Shown here piece by piece: positions 52,987-62,006 of a DNA stretch of 64,000 nucleotides (positions within the stretch are counted from its first letter, which is position 1; each line of letters starts with the position of its first letter). The notes under the pieces are model-generated. The model saw only the letters and a list, made by a program, of their open reading frames with translations, ran no database searches and was not told the origin of the DNA. This stretch comes from Fastidiosipila sp964627125 (GTDB lineage Bacteria; Bacillota; Clostridia; Saccharofermentanales; Fastidiosipilaceae). Location of the stretch: positions 1-64,000 of the forward strand of contig CAZVJQ010000004.1 in the NCBI GenBank assembly GCA_964627125.1. Reading direction: 5' to 3'. Made by a program: the position numbers and the translations under genes.

Positions 52987-53039
52987 AAAAATTCCTCCAT
53001 ATGTTCTTTCGCATTTTCCGTGAACTTGTAAAATATTAA

Positions 53040-53060
53040 TTTACATTGATATAATGTAAA
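53040..53060. promoter_or_regulatory. Inverted repeat over divergent prs/engB promoters
   Basis: TTTACATT-GATAT-AATGTAAA is a perfect 8+8 inverted repeat with 5-base spacing. It includes a TATAAT box (53050-53055) reading toward engB, with TTGTAA 18 bases upstream. On the minus strand its TTTACA half can act as -35 with TAATAT 16 bases on, reading toward prs. It looks like an operator, though no known regulator box matches. Confidence 0.5.
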
Positions 53061-53180
53061 CTTATATTAATCGTAATCAGCTCTATTATATTATAAAAGC
53101 TAAGCGATTTCATTGTTCTTTAAGACAGTAAAGAGTATACAGTAAATAAGTAAACACATAGTGATAAGGAAGATAAAACA

Positions 53181-53786
53181 ATGCTAAATTTTGGAAATAT
53201 GAAACATATAAAAACTGCAGGTTCAGTAAAGGATCTTCCTGAGGCGAACTATCCTGAAATAGTTTTAGCAGGTCGTTCAAACGTCGGTAAATCAAGTTTG
53301 ATTAATGCACTTGGTAATAATAAAACCTTAGCTAGAGTCTCTTCTAGTCCAGGTAAAACTAGATTAATTCTTTATTTCTTAGTTGACAATGAATTTATTC
53401 TAACTGACTTGCCTGGTTATGGTTATGCAAATGCCGATAAATCCACTGTATCTCAGTTCAACAAGCTTACAGATGATTATCTGTCCAGTGATAGACCTAT
53501 AGAATTAGTCCTTTTCCTATTAGACATTAGACATAAACCTAGTGTTCAAGATGAGATAATGTTCGAATATTTAAATGATGTAGGCTTACCATATGTAGTT
53601 ATTTTGGCCAAAGCAGACAAACTTAGTCGCAAACAAATCAATGATAGAATTATAGAATTTAGAAAACTAGATTATATAGGTCAAGAGGGAGCTATTTTCC
53701 CAATCTCTAGTTCTAAGAAAGAAGGCTTGCGAGATTTACAAGAATTCTTATCTGATTATGTTGCTGAGCTGAAAGAAAATTCGTAA
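53181..53786 (+). CDS. Ribosome biogenesis GTPase YsxC/EngB
   Basis: Essential GTPase of late 50S assembly. G1 is AGRSNVGKSSLIN (about 31-43), the switch region SSSPGKTR, G3 DLPGYGYA and G4 AKADK are all present in order. It is 201 residues, normal for the family. It starts behind AAGGAAG. It is usually next to lon or clpX; here it stands between prs and comEC. Confidence 0.94.
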   Translation: MLNFGNMKHIKTAGSVKDLPEANYPEIVLAGRSNVGKSSLINALGNNKTLARVSSSPGKTRLILYFLVDNEFILTDLPGYGYANADKSTVSQFNKLTDDYLSSDRPIELVLFLLDIRHKPSVQDEIMFEYLNDVGLPYVVILAKADKLSRKQINDRIIEFRKLDYIGQEGAIFPISSSKKEGLRDLQEFLSDYVAELKENS

Positions 53787-53860
53787 ACAAAAGTAGTTTT
53801 TACTTATTAAATGTAGATATTATTTAAAATCCTTCTAGTTAAGATTTACTGGGAGGATTT

Positions 53861-56266
53861 ATGCTTTCAGTAATTAATAGAACAAAAGAAATTTTTATTG
53901 ACTTGGATAAGAAGTATCCAAGCTTAGTTCTTGTTATTTTTAGTTTTATATTGGCAAGTCAAGTAATTGTATTTAGAGTTAATTACATTATATTAATTAT
54001 CCTTCTACTCTTTATACTGGTTTATCTTCAGAATAAACCAAATGTATTTAAACTTATTTCTATAGTTTTAATTATATGGATATATCTTAGTTTTTCGCTT
54101 CATAAATATTATCAATCTTCATTGATTTATGATTTTAGACATAGCTATTTAGAAAATACTAATTTTGAAATAGTTATAGACAGCATTGAGTTAAATAGAG
54201 TTGATGAAAGAGTAATTATTGAAGGTGAAATAATTATAGGTAAAAATGAAAGAATAAATGTCTATTTTTCTACTAGAAATGAGAAGTTTTTCAATCTAGT
54301 TCCTGGTCAAGTCATCTTATTGAATACTAAAGGCAGTGTTATTTCCCCGGAAAGAATTCCTAATGGATTTGATGAGGAAGAATGGTTAGCTAAGAAAGGT
54401 ATTTATTATAGAATTCAAGTTAATGATAATACAAATTTTAGAGTTTTAAGAACTATGAATTTTGGTTATAGATTAACTAGAAAAATACATGAATTAAGAA
54501 AATATTTTACTGAAAACTTGAGAAAGTATAGCAATGTAGATACTGCTGGATTAATACCTGCAATGCTATATGGAGACACTCAATATCTATCTTCTGATTT
54601 GGAGGATAGATTTCAAGACTTAGGTCTATCTCATGTTCTAGTTGCTTCAGGGAGCAATGTTAGTTTAGCTCTAAGTATTATAGATATGATTCTAAAGAGA
54701 TTTACAAAGAACGGAAAGATAAAAATAATATTTGAAATACTCTTTTTATCTTTTTTATCTCTATTAAGTTTATGGGATATTGCAATTACTAGAGCTACAA
54801 TAATGAAAGTTATTGAGTTAATTTATAAATTCAATAATAAGCGGAGCAGTAAAATTAATTATCTTCTTATATCTATATTAATAATGTCTATTATTAATCC
54901 TTATAATCTTTTGAGTATGTCTATGCAATTATCTTTCTTAAGTTGCTTAGCTGTCTATTCATTTCAAGATATTCAATTCAAAAGAACTTACAAGAAGAGG
55001 CAGACTAAGAGTATATCTAGAAGACTTATTGAGAGTTTATATCTTTACTTATATATTCAAATATTTATATTCCCTATACTATTTCAGATGGATGCTGAAT
55101 TTTCATTAGTAATGATTGTTTCAAATATATTCTTAGTATTTCTAACTGAGATATTACTCATATGGGCTTTTATATTTATTTTTATATCACCGATAGGATT
55201 ATTAGCATCAGTTTTTGCAAGTTCATTAATGGGATTAGCAAGTTTTATTTTACTTACGTTTGAATATATTTTTAAACTATTCAACTTATATATATCTATA
55301 GAAAATATCTTCTATTTCATTTTGATATTTATTCCGTGGAGTAAGATTTATGATATTAACTTAAGTAGATTAGAAAAGAATGTGTTTATTAGAATTAAGT
55401 TCATTGCTGCTATTTTACTCATAGTGATATACGGTTTAATTGAGAATAATACATATGGAGTATATTTCTTTGATGTAGGTCAGGGTGATAGTAGCTTGAT
55501 AAAGACTAAGTCAGATACTGTAATGATTGATTTGGCTAGAACTTATGAAGGTAGAAATGTTGTTTCTGCTTTAGAACATTTAAATATTAAAACCATTGAT
55601 TATTTAATTTTGACTCACTTGGATGAGGATCATGTGGGGGGACTGGAGGCTTTGGCCAATAGTGAGATAAAAATTGATAATATTTTATTAAGTAAATTTG
55701 CTAGTAGCGAAGAAGATAAATATTTAAATTTGATGGATATTTTATCGATTGTTGAGCTTGATAATATCTACTATTTAGGAGCAGGTGATGCACTATATTT
55801 AGATGAAATACAGATGGAATTTCTAGGACCAATTCTAGACAGTCAGAATCATAACAATGATAGTCTAGTGTTTATAAGTAGACAATTTTATACTAATATA
55901 CTTTGGACAGGAGATATTGATATTGCAACTGAGCATTCTTATGTTGTTGAATATGTGGCCCCAAACATAGATGTAATTCATGCTAGTCATCATGGGTCAA
56001 ATGACGGGACAAGTGAAGAGTTGTTAAATTGGGCGAATCCAGAATTTGCTGTGATCAGCGCAGGATTTAGTAATAGATATAGACATCCATCGATAAATGT
56101 ATTAGAACGTCTGGAAGAGGGGAGAGTTGAAGTTTGGCGAACTGATCTAAATGGAACTATCTTAATGCGAGCAGATGGGAAATCAGCTAAACTAGAGTAT
56201 ATTTTTCAATCTATCTATATGCCAGATTTTTATGATAAAATAAAACTTGCGGTTAAAGGGGAGTAA
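53861..56266 (+). CDS. comEC: ComEC/Rec2 family competence protein
   Basis: Forms the membrane channel for single-stranded DNA during natural transformation. Order: N-terminal helices and an OB-like DUF4131 region, the Competence domain (AMLYGDTQYL; SHVLVASGSNVSL; RATIMKVIELI) with many helices, and a C-terminal metallo-beta-lactamase domain starting VYFFDVGQGDSSLIKT with HLDEDHVGG near residue 585 and HASHHGSNDGTSEE. It is 801 residues, full length and apparently intact, which supports the possibility of transformation. It is fused by adjacency (TAAATG) to holA. Confidence 0.95.
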   Translation: MLSVINRTKEIFIDLDKKYPSLVLVIFSFILASQVIVFRVNYIILIILLLFILVYLQNKPNVFKLISIVLIIWIYLSFSLHKYYQSSLIYDFRHSYLENTNFEIVIDSIELNRVDERVIIEGEIIIGKNERINVYFSTRNEKFFNLVPGQVILLNTKGSVISPERIPNGFDEEEWLAKKGIYYRIQVNDNTNFRVLRTMNFGYRLTRKIHELRKYFTENLRKYSNVDTAGLIPAMLYGDTQYLSSDLEDRFQDLGLSHVLVASGSNVSLALSIIDMILKRFTKNGKIKIIFEILFLSFLSLLSLWDIAITRATIMKVIELIYKFNNKRSSKINYLLISILIMSIINPYNLLSMSMQLSFLSCLAVYSFQDIQFKRTYKKRQTKSISRRLIESLYLYLYIQIFIFPILFQMDAEFSLVMIVSNIFLVFLTEILLIWAFIFIFISPIGLLASVFASSLMGLASFILLTFEYIFKLFNLYISIENIFYFILIFIPWSKIYDINLSRLEKNVFIRIKFIAAILLIVIYGLIENNTYGVYFFDVGQGDSSLIKTKSDTVMIDLARTYEGRNVVSALEHLNIKTIDYLILTHLDEDHVGGLEALANSEIKIDNILLSKFASSEEDKYLNLMDILSIVELDNIYYLGAGDALYLDEIQMEFLGPILDSQNHNNDSLVFISRQFYTNILWTGDIDIATEHSYVVEYVAPNIDVIHASHHGSNDGTSEELLNWANPEFAVISAGFSNRYRHPSINVLERLEEGRVEVWRTDLNGTILMRADGKSAKLEYIFQSIYMPDFYDKIKLAVKGE

Positions 56267-57289
56267 ATGGCTAAATCTATATTTTCTTATCATCAAATTT
56301 TATCTAAGTTTAAGGCTGAAGATTACTCACAGCTTTATTTATTCTATGGAGAAGAAGAGTACCTAATTCAATATTTAATTGGGAAAATTGAGCAACGATT
56401 CTTGAATGAACACAGTAGACAATTAGATGCTAAAACTATAGATTGTGAATCATCATTAACAAAATTAAATGTTAATGAATTACTAGCTGAGCTGCAGACA
56501 CCTAGCTTCATGAGTGAGAAGAAGGTTGTTATTATTAAAAATAGTGGAATACTTGCTAAGAAAAGTAATGAGGCAGAGGCGATATTAGATAAAATTTATC
56601 CTGAGTTAAATTCAGGTGCTATTCTTATTTTCGTTGAAGAGAAAATCAATAAGCGACTAAAAACTTTATCTAATTTTCAAGAATATGGTGAAGTAGTTAA
56701 CTTAGAAAAACAAGATGTTAATACATTAATAAACTGGGCAGGACAGTATTTCGGTAAGCATTCAATTAATATTAGCAAAGAAGCTGCTGAGAATCTAGTT
56801 GAAAGATGTGAACGTAACATGCTCTTGCTAAGAAATGAGTTTGATAAGTTTAGGCTAATTTGCCAATCTAGTAATATCAATAAGATTGATATGGAAATGA
56901 TAGAGGAGTATTCTGTTCCTGATGTAAGAGCTGGTATATTTGAGCTTACTGATTCTATAGCTGCAAAAAGGATAGATAAAGCTTTAGATTTATATGATAA
57001 AATGCTTGAGCAAAAAATTAGTCCAATATACATTATGTTTATGGTCGCAAGACAATTTAAACAATTATATGTTGCTAAGAAGAGTAAGAATAAAAATGAA
57101 CTTAAGCAGAAACTGAATTGTGGTGATTTTGTAGCAAATAAATTGCTTCAACAAATCAGGAACTTTTCACTAGAAGCTATTCATCAAGCTTACTTGAGCA
57201 CAGCAGATATGGATTATAAAGTTAAGAGCGGACAGGTTAATGAGAGACAGAGTGTTGAGCTTTTAATTTTAGAAATTGCAAACTTTTAA
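56267..57289 (+). CDS. holA: DNA polymerase III subunit delta
   Basis: Opens the sliding clamp within the clamp loader. The N-terminal AAA+-like domain has QLYLFYGEEEYLIQYLIGKI, a family hallmark, and the C-terminal collar contains DSIAAKRIDKALDLYDKML and a QVNERQSVELLILEI end. It is 340 residues. The ATG directly abuts the comEC stop behind GGGGAG, so the two are coupled, a common comEC-holA order in Bacillota. Confidence 0.94.
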   Translation: MAKSIFSYHQILSKFKAEDYSQLYLFYGEEEYLIQYLIGKIEQRFLNEHSRQLDAKTIDCESSLTKLNVNELLAELQTPSFMSEKKVVIIKNSGILAKKSNEAEAILDKIYPELNSGAILIFVEEKINKRLKTLSNFQEYGEVVNLEKQDVNTLINWAGQYFGKHSINISKEAAENLVERCERNMLLLRNEFDKFRLICQSSNINKIDMEMIEEYSVPDVRAGIFELTDSIAAKRIDKALDLYDKMLEQKISPIYIMFMVARQFKQLYVAKKSKNKNELKQKLNCGDFVANKLLQQIRNFSLEAIHQAYLSTADMDYKVKSGQVNERQSVELLILEIANF

Positions 57290-57367
57290 AAAGCTAAGTA
57301 TTATATTTAATGCCTATTTGCTTTATAAGAATAAATTAATAAATTATATAAATACAGGAGAAATAAA

Positions 57368-57874
57368 ATGAGTTACTTTTCAGAGTGGAACGAGAAGATT
57401 GTAGATAATACAAATGAGAAAGAGTTTAATGATTTTGTAGAGTATTATTACACTACAGAGCAAACAGCTTATGACACCCTCTTTAAATTTTATCCAAACC
57501 AAGTAGTTGAAGGTACAGCTAAAGAACTTGCAGAGAAATTAGCATACGGGGAAAGAGACATGGTTTTCTTCGTGGGTTTCTTAGATGGTATTAATAAAAA
57601 TCTTAAAGACGAAATAGATTTAGACAATCTTAATGATGATACGCATGTTAAGCTAGATATTGATTATGAGAAGTTATTATACGATATGCATGCAAATCAA
57701 GCATCTTGGTTATTCCAATTAGATTCATGGGATAATATTTTAGATAAAGAAAAAAGAGATGAAATTGCTCATCAGTATAGAACTGATAATATAGCAACAA
57801 GCGACAAGTATGGTAGAAATGACCCTTGTCCATGTGGTAGCGGTAAGAAATATAAAAAATGTCATGGAGCGTAA
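57368..57874 (+). CDS. SEC-C metal-binding motif protein
   Basis: A 168-residue cytoplasmic protein. The last 20 residues are a SEC-C motif (NDPCPCGSGKKYKKCHG), the zinc-binding tail also found at the end of SecA. The first ~145 residues are acidic and helical and match nothing I recognise. It lies 5 bases before asnS with AGGAGAA upstream. Such proteins occur widely in Clostridia without assigned role. Confidence 0.82.
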   Translation: MSYFSEWNEKIVDNTNEKEFNDFVEYYYTTEQTAYDTLFKFYPNQVVEGTAKELAEKLAYGERDMVFFVGFLDGINKNLKDEIDLDNLNDDTHVKLDIDYEKLLYDMHANQASWLFQLDSWDNILDKEKRDEIAHQYRTDNIATSDKYGRNDPCPCGSGKKYKKCHGA

Positions 57875-57878
57875 TTTT

Positions 57879-59279
57879 ATGTCATATGAAAAAGTTTCAA
57901 TAAAAGAACTATATTCAAATCCAGATAAGTATGCAGATAAGACAATAGAAATTAATGCATGGGTTAGACAGATTAGAGTTCAAAAGAAATTTGGATTTAT
58001 TCAATTGAATGATGGTAGTAATTTTAACAATGTTCAAGTAGTTCTTGAGCGTGAAAAAGTTGCTAACTATGATGAGATTAGAGGTCAGTATATCGGTGCT
58101 GCCTTACAAGTAAGAGGTGTATTTCTATTAACTCCAGATGCTAGACAAGCATTTGAGATTAATGCAGATACTGTTGAGGTAATTGGTACTAGTGAGCAAG
58201 ATTATCCACTACAACCCAAAGAACATACTCCTGAATACTTAAGATCTATTGCACATATTAGACCTAGAAGTAATACTTACTCTGCTGTATTTAAAATTAG
58301 ATCAGAAGCTTCATATCAAATACATAAATTCTTCCACGATAGAGACTTCATCAATGTTCATACGCCAATAATCACAGCTAGTGATGCTGAGGGTGCTGGA
58401 CAGATGTTTAGAGTTACTACATTGGATTTAGACAATCCACCTAGAACTGAAGATGGAGAGATTGATAATAAGGAAGATTTCTTCGGAAAAGATGCATATT
58501 TAACTGTTAGTGGACAATTAAATGGTGAAGCCTATGCTCAGGCATTTGGAAAGATTTATACATTTGGTCCTACTTTTAGAGCAGAGCATTCATACACAGC
58601 AAGACATGCTGCAGAGTTCTGGATGATAGAACCTGAGATTGCTTTTGCCGACTTAAAAGATGTTATGGCTCTAGCTGAAGATATGATGAAGCATATACTA
58701 AGTGAGATTTTGAACAACTGCTCAGATGAGATAGATTTCTTAAATGACCATGTTTACGATGGATTAAGAAATAGATTAGAGTCAGTTGTAAATTCAGACT
58801 TCGCAAGAGTTACATATACTGAAACTATTGATATTTTACAATCTGCAGATGTTGAATTTAAGTTCCCAGTAGAGTGGGGAAGTGACTTACAAACTGAGCA
58901 TGAAAGATATCTTTCAGAGAAACATTTTGGTGGGCCAGTATTTGTAACCGACTATCCAAAAGATATCAAGGCATTCTACATGCACGTGAATGACGATTCT
59001 AAGACAGTTGCTGCTGTAGACTTACTTGTTCCTGAAATAGGTGAGATAATCGGTGGAAGCCAACGTGAAGAGCGTCTAGACGTATTACTGGAAGAAATTG
59101 AGAGACGTGGAATGAATCCAGAAGATTATTCATGGTATTTAGAGCTAAGAAAATATGGTTCTACTCCTCATGGTGGTTATGGATTAGGTTTTGAAAGATT
59201 AATTATGTACCTAACAGGTATTAGTAACATTAGAGATGTCCTTCCATTCCCAAGAACTACAGGTAGCGCAGAATTCTAA
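57879..59279 (+). CDS. asnS: Asparaginyl-tRNA synthetase
   Basis: Class IIb synthetase. The N-terminal OB anticodon-binding domain starts INAWVRQIRVQKKFGFIQLNDG. Motif 2 is RAEHSYTARHAAEFWMIEPE and motif 3 is GFERLIMYLTGISNIRDVLPFPRT. The GGSQREER motif and the insertion after motif 1 favour AsnRS over AspRS. It is 466 residues from ATG 57879 (GGAG at 57866); an earlier in-frame ATG at 57810 lies inside the SEC-C gene. It starts 4 bases after that gene. Confidence 0.95.
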   Translation: MSYEKVSIKELYSNPDKYADKTIEINAWVRQIRVQKKFGFIQLNDGSNFNNVQVVLEREKVANYDEIRGQYIGAALQVRGVFLLTPDARQAFEINADTVEVIGTSEQDYPLQPKEHTPEYLRSIAHIRPRSNTYSAVFKIRSEASYQIHKFFHDRDFINVHTPIITASDAEGAGQMFRVTTLDLDNPPRTEDGEIDNKEDFFGKDAYLTVSGQLNGEAYAQAFGKIYTFGPTFRAEHSYTARHAAEFWMIEPEIAFADLKDVMALAEDMMKHILSEILNNCSDEIDFLNDHVYDGLRNRLESVVNSDFARVTYTETIDILQSADVEFKFPVEWGSDLQTEHERYLSEKHFGGPVFVTDYPKDIKAFYMHVNDDSKTVAAVDLLVPEIGEIIGGSQREERLDVLLEEIERRGMNPEDYSWYLELRKYGSTPHGGYGLGFERLIMYLTGISNIRDVLPFPRTTGSAEF

Positions 59280-59332
59280 TTTTATATATTTGTGCCTATT
59301 TGTAGCTAATTTAATACTAAATATAAATTTAT

Positions 59333-59359
59333 AATCACTCCTAATTGGAGTGATTATTT
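59333..59359 (+). terminator. Terminator between asnS and radC
   Basis: A perfect 9-bp stem AATCACTCC/GGAGTGATT with loop TAATT is followed by ATTTTTAT. The radC ribosome site begins only a few bases after it. Confidence 0.75.
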
Positions 59360-59373
59360 TTATGGAGGTATTA

Positions 59374-60084
59374 ATGAATAATTCAATTAAATCATTACCT
59401 GAGAGACAAAGACCTTATGAGAGATTCTATTATGATGGTGGTCAGAGTTTATCTGATCAAGAATTATTGGCTATTATTCTAGGTAGTGGGTCAAGCAAAA
59501 TGAATGCATTAGAAACAGCAAGTAAGATGCTTATGACACTTGGGACTAATGAGGGTATATCTGAATTAAGAAGAGCGTCTATTGAGCAGTTAATGGAAAT
59601 ACCAGGCGTTGGTATTAGTAAGGCTATTAGGATCAAGGCTTCTTTTGAATTAGCGAATAGAAGTAAGTATAGAAAATTAGAAGCAGGTGTAGATTGTTCT
59701 AATCCTGAAAACATAAGTGAATACTATTTTAATGAAATTTCTGAGTCTGAAAGAGAAGAATTGAGAGTTTTATTGCTTAATGCTAAAAATATCTTATTAA
59801 GAGAAGTATTAATTTCTACAGGAGGGTTATCTTCAACAGTTATTTATCCAAGGGATATATTTAAAGAAGCCGTTAGAGCTAATGCATCATCTATAATTCT
59901 AATTCATAACCATCCTTCTGGTAATCCACAACCTTCAATGAGTGATATAGAAACAACTATTAAAATCTTTGAAGCTGGTGAAATACTAGGCATACGACTA
60001 CATGATCATATAATATTCGGGAAGGATATATATTTTAGTTTGCATGCTAGTGATGAGTATCGCTATATATTCAAAACAATGTAA
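59374..60084 (+). CDS. RadC family protein (JAB/MPN domain)
   Basis: The N-terminal helix-hairpin-helix region (IPGVGISKAIRIKASFEL) and C-terminal JAB1/MPN metalloprotease-like domain with HNHPSGNPQPSMSDIETT (zinc ligands His, His and Asp) define RadC. It is 236 residues, normal. I start at ATG 59374 behind GGAGGT; an in-frame ATG at 59350 lies upstream of that site. The name derives from an old repair phenotype since disputed; the true role is unclear. Confidence 0.92.
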   Translation: MNNSIKSLPERQRPYERFYYDGGQSLSDQELLAIILGSGSSKMNALETASKMLMTLGTNEGISELRRASIEQLMEIPGVGISKAIRIKASFELANRSKYRKLEAGVDCSNPENISEYYFNEISESEREELRVLLLNAKNILLREVLISTGGLSSTVIYPRDIFKEAVRANASSIILIHNHPSGNPQPSMSDIETTIKIFEAGEILGIRLHDHIIFGKDIYFSLHASDEYRYIFKTM

Positions 60085-60156
60085 TATAAAAGACACATTT
60101 TCAAATTTATTTAAGATAAAATAGCTTAAAGGTATTCAAAATAATATCTTAATATA

Positions 60157-60186
60157 TTGAACTGTTATTAAAGTGTTTAGTATAAT
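60157..60186 (+). promoter_or_regulatory. Predicted promoter of the methylglyoxal-synthase-like/dtd unit
   Basis: TTGAAC (60157-60162) and a perfect TATAAT (60181-60186) with an 18-base spacer lie 80 bases before the next start. Confidence 0.7.
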
Positions 60187-60265
60187 TAGCACAAATATTA
60201 GCTTGTGCTTACTTGTGTTTATTGATAGAATTGTTTTGATATGAACGAAAATTGGAGGGGCTTAA

Positions 60266-60655
60266 ATGAAAATTGTGCTTTTGGCAGAACCAAGAAAAGT
60301 AGAACTACTAACTAACTTTTCTATAGCATATAAAAACACACTATCTAAACATGATTTAATTTCTGTTAGCCATGTTGCTGACAGCATTGCCAATGCATCT
60401 GGCCTTAAAGTTACAGGTATTCCTACAGACGCAAACGCTAGTATAAATCATCTTGCCGCTAGAGCAGAGTATAATGAAATTGATGCAGTTATCTTCTTAA
60501 GAGATCCACAAGGATCAAACTATGAGAGAACTGATTTAATAATGAGATCATGTGATAGAAACAACATTCCTTATGCGAGTAACCTTGCTACAGCAGAAGT
60601 GCTAGTCTTGGCTATTGATAGAGGAGATTTAGACTGGAGAGAGCTGATTCACTAA
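60266..60655 (+). CDS. Methylglyoxal-synthase-fold protein with altered active site
   Basis: A 129-residue protein aligning without gaps to MgsA: LSKHDLISVSHVADSIANASGLKV, EIDAVIFLRDP, NIPYASNLATAE. MgsA makes methylglyoxal from DHAP. At the positions of E. coli His19, Asp71, Asp91, His98 and Asp101 this protein has Glu8, Ile60, Asp80, Glu87 and Asp90. The family's GGDQQIG loop has become ASINHLA. Activity as MgsA is therefore doubtful; related MGS-fold domains bind nucleotides as regulators (CarB). It overlaps dtd by one base. My residue mapping is by eye. Confidence 0.8.
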   Translation: MKIVLLAEPRKVELLTNFSIAYKNTLSKHDLISVSHVADSIANASGLKVTGIPTDANASINHLAARAEYNEIDAVIFLRDPQGSNYERTDLIMRSCDRNNIPYASNLATAEVLVLAIDRGDLDWRELIH

Positions 60656-61101
60656 TGAGAGCAGTTATTCAGAGAGTTACAGAAGCTTCAGTACATATTG
60701 ATAACGAATTATTTAATGAGATTAAAAATGGTTATATGATTTTACTGGGAGTTGGACAAAATGATACTCCTGATGATATCAAATGGCTAGCTAAGAAAAT
60801 AGCAAACTTAAGAATCTTTACAGACGAAAATGACAAAATGAATTACAGCATACAACAAGTGGAAGGTGAGATTTTATTAATTTCTCAATTTACACTCTAT
60901 GCAGACTTAACCAGGGGCAACAGACCTGGTTTTTCTGAGGTTGCAAGTCCTGATTTAGGCAACAAGCTGTATGAAGATTTTGCGAAAGAATTAGAAGACT
61001 ACGATATTACTGTGAAAATGGGTGTTTTTGCTGCAGATATGCAAGTTTCACTTGTTAATGATGGACCTGTAACTATAATTTATGATACGGAATTAAGATA
61101 A
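60655..61101 (+). CDS. dtd: D-aminoacyl-tRNA deacylase
   Basis: Removes D-amino acids wrongly attached to tRNA. It starts MRAVIQRVTEASVHIDNELFNEI, the conserved opening, and contains LLISQFTLYADLTRGNRPGFSEVA (catalytic SQFTLY) and the C-terminal NDGPVTII motif (Gly-cisPro region). It is 148 residues, typical. Its start overlaps the previous stop by one base and its stop overlaps the next ATG by one base. Confidence 0.96.
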   Translation: MRAVIQRVTEASVHIDNELFNEIKNGYMILLGVGQNDTPDDIKWLAKKIANLRIFTDENDKMNYSIQQVEGEILLISQFTLYADLTRGNRPGFSEVASPDLGNKLYEDFAKELEDYDITVKMGVFAADMQVSLVNDGPVTIIYDTELR

Positions 61102-61919
61102 TGATTATTTTAAAAGATATTTTAGAAGATTTTTTATATTTCCCTAATCTTACTTATTCTTTAGAAGATACTCTAGAGAATTTTGGATTAAAGGTCTTAG
61201 AAACTAATAATTTCGCTGTTAAGTATTCTGATATTAGAGTTGTTAAAGTTAAATCTTATCAAGGTTTTAATGAAGATAGAAATCTTCATCATTATTTAGA
61301 TAACTTCTCAGAAGATGTCTTTTCAGAAATTGAATTAGATATTGAAGATGTAATTGTCTTAAAAGATTCAGATAAATTATATACATATGAAGATTTAGCT
61401 GAGATTCCTTTCCTAGAAGGTGAGGGAGTAGTTAAACTTCCTTCATTCTATAACTATGGAACTAGCTTAGCTAATTCATTAAATATTGCTTATACATTTT
61501 ATGAAGTTGATGATAGTGAAAATACCTTCAACTCATATTATTCATTAGCATTAGCTATATCTGAGAAAGATGGTTTTCCATTCTTAGAACCAGAAATTAT
61601 CACAGTCAATGAAATTCAAACTATCGATAAACCTGAAGGGTTAGATGATGTAGATGAGTTTAATTTAGCAATTACAGCTGAAGATACAAAAATACCTTCT
61701 TGGTTAAGAATGCGATTGAAGATTCATGATATTCATCCTCAGAGCTTAGCTGAAGCGTTACAAGCATATTTGAAATTAGAATATAATTTTAATTTAAATC
61801 TATTAATCCATGAAGACTACTTTATTTATTCAATATCAGAAGAAAACAAGAAGGCATTTGCAAGATTGCAAGAATTTTGGGAGCAAACAGCTAAGATTCA
61901 GGTATTTGAATTTAAATAG
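61101..61919 (+). CDS. Acidic protein, unknown
   Basis: Not recognised. It is 272 residues, soluble, acidic (many Asp/Glu) and rich in Phe/Tyr; no signal peptide or membrane helix. Segments such as FYNYGTSLANSLNIAYTFYEV and WLRMRLKIHDIHPQSLAEALQAYL suggest a folded alpha/beta protein. It shares one base with the dtd stop, so it is translated from the same message. The 52 bases after it lead into a hairpin. Confidence 0.65.
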   Translation: MIILKDILEDFLYFPNLTYSLEDTLENFGLKVLETNNFAVKYSDIRVVKVKSYQGFNEDRNLHHYLDNFSEDVFSEIELDIEDVIVLKDSDKLYTYEDLAEIPFLEGEGVVKLPSFYNYGTSLANSLNIAYTFYEVDDSENTFNSYYSLALAISEKDGFPFLEPEIITVNEIQTIDKPEGLDDVDEFNLAITAEDTKIPSWLRMRLKIHDIHPQSLAEALQAYLKLEYNFNLNLLIHEDYFIYSISEENKKAFARLQEFWEQTAKIQVFEFK

Positions 61920-61971
61920 ACATTGTAATTTTTGTAGATAATACAAGAAATTTGAGATATAAATGAAATGG

Positions 61972-62000
61972 ACCTCTTAAGTAAAATTTACTTAGGAGGT
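61972..62000 (+). promoter_or_regulatory. Hairpin burying the ribosome site of the TadE-like gene
   Basis: A 12-bp stem (61972-61983 with 61989-62000, one G-T pair) with a 5-base loop contains the whole AGGAGGT Shine-Dalgarno at 61994-62000. The ATG follows at 62007. It may restrain translation, or serve as a weak terminator with the following AATTTT. Confidence 0.7.
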
Positions 62001-62006
62001 AATTTT

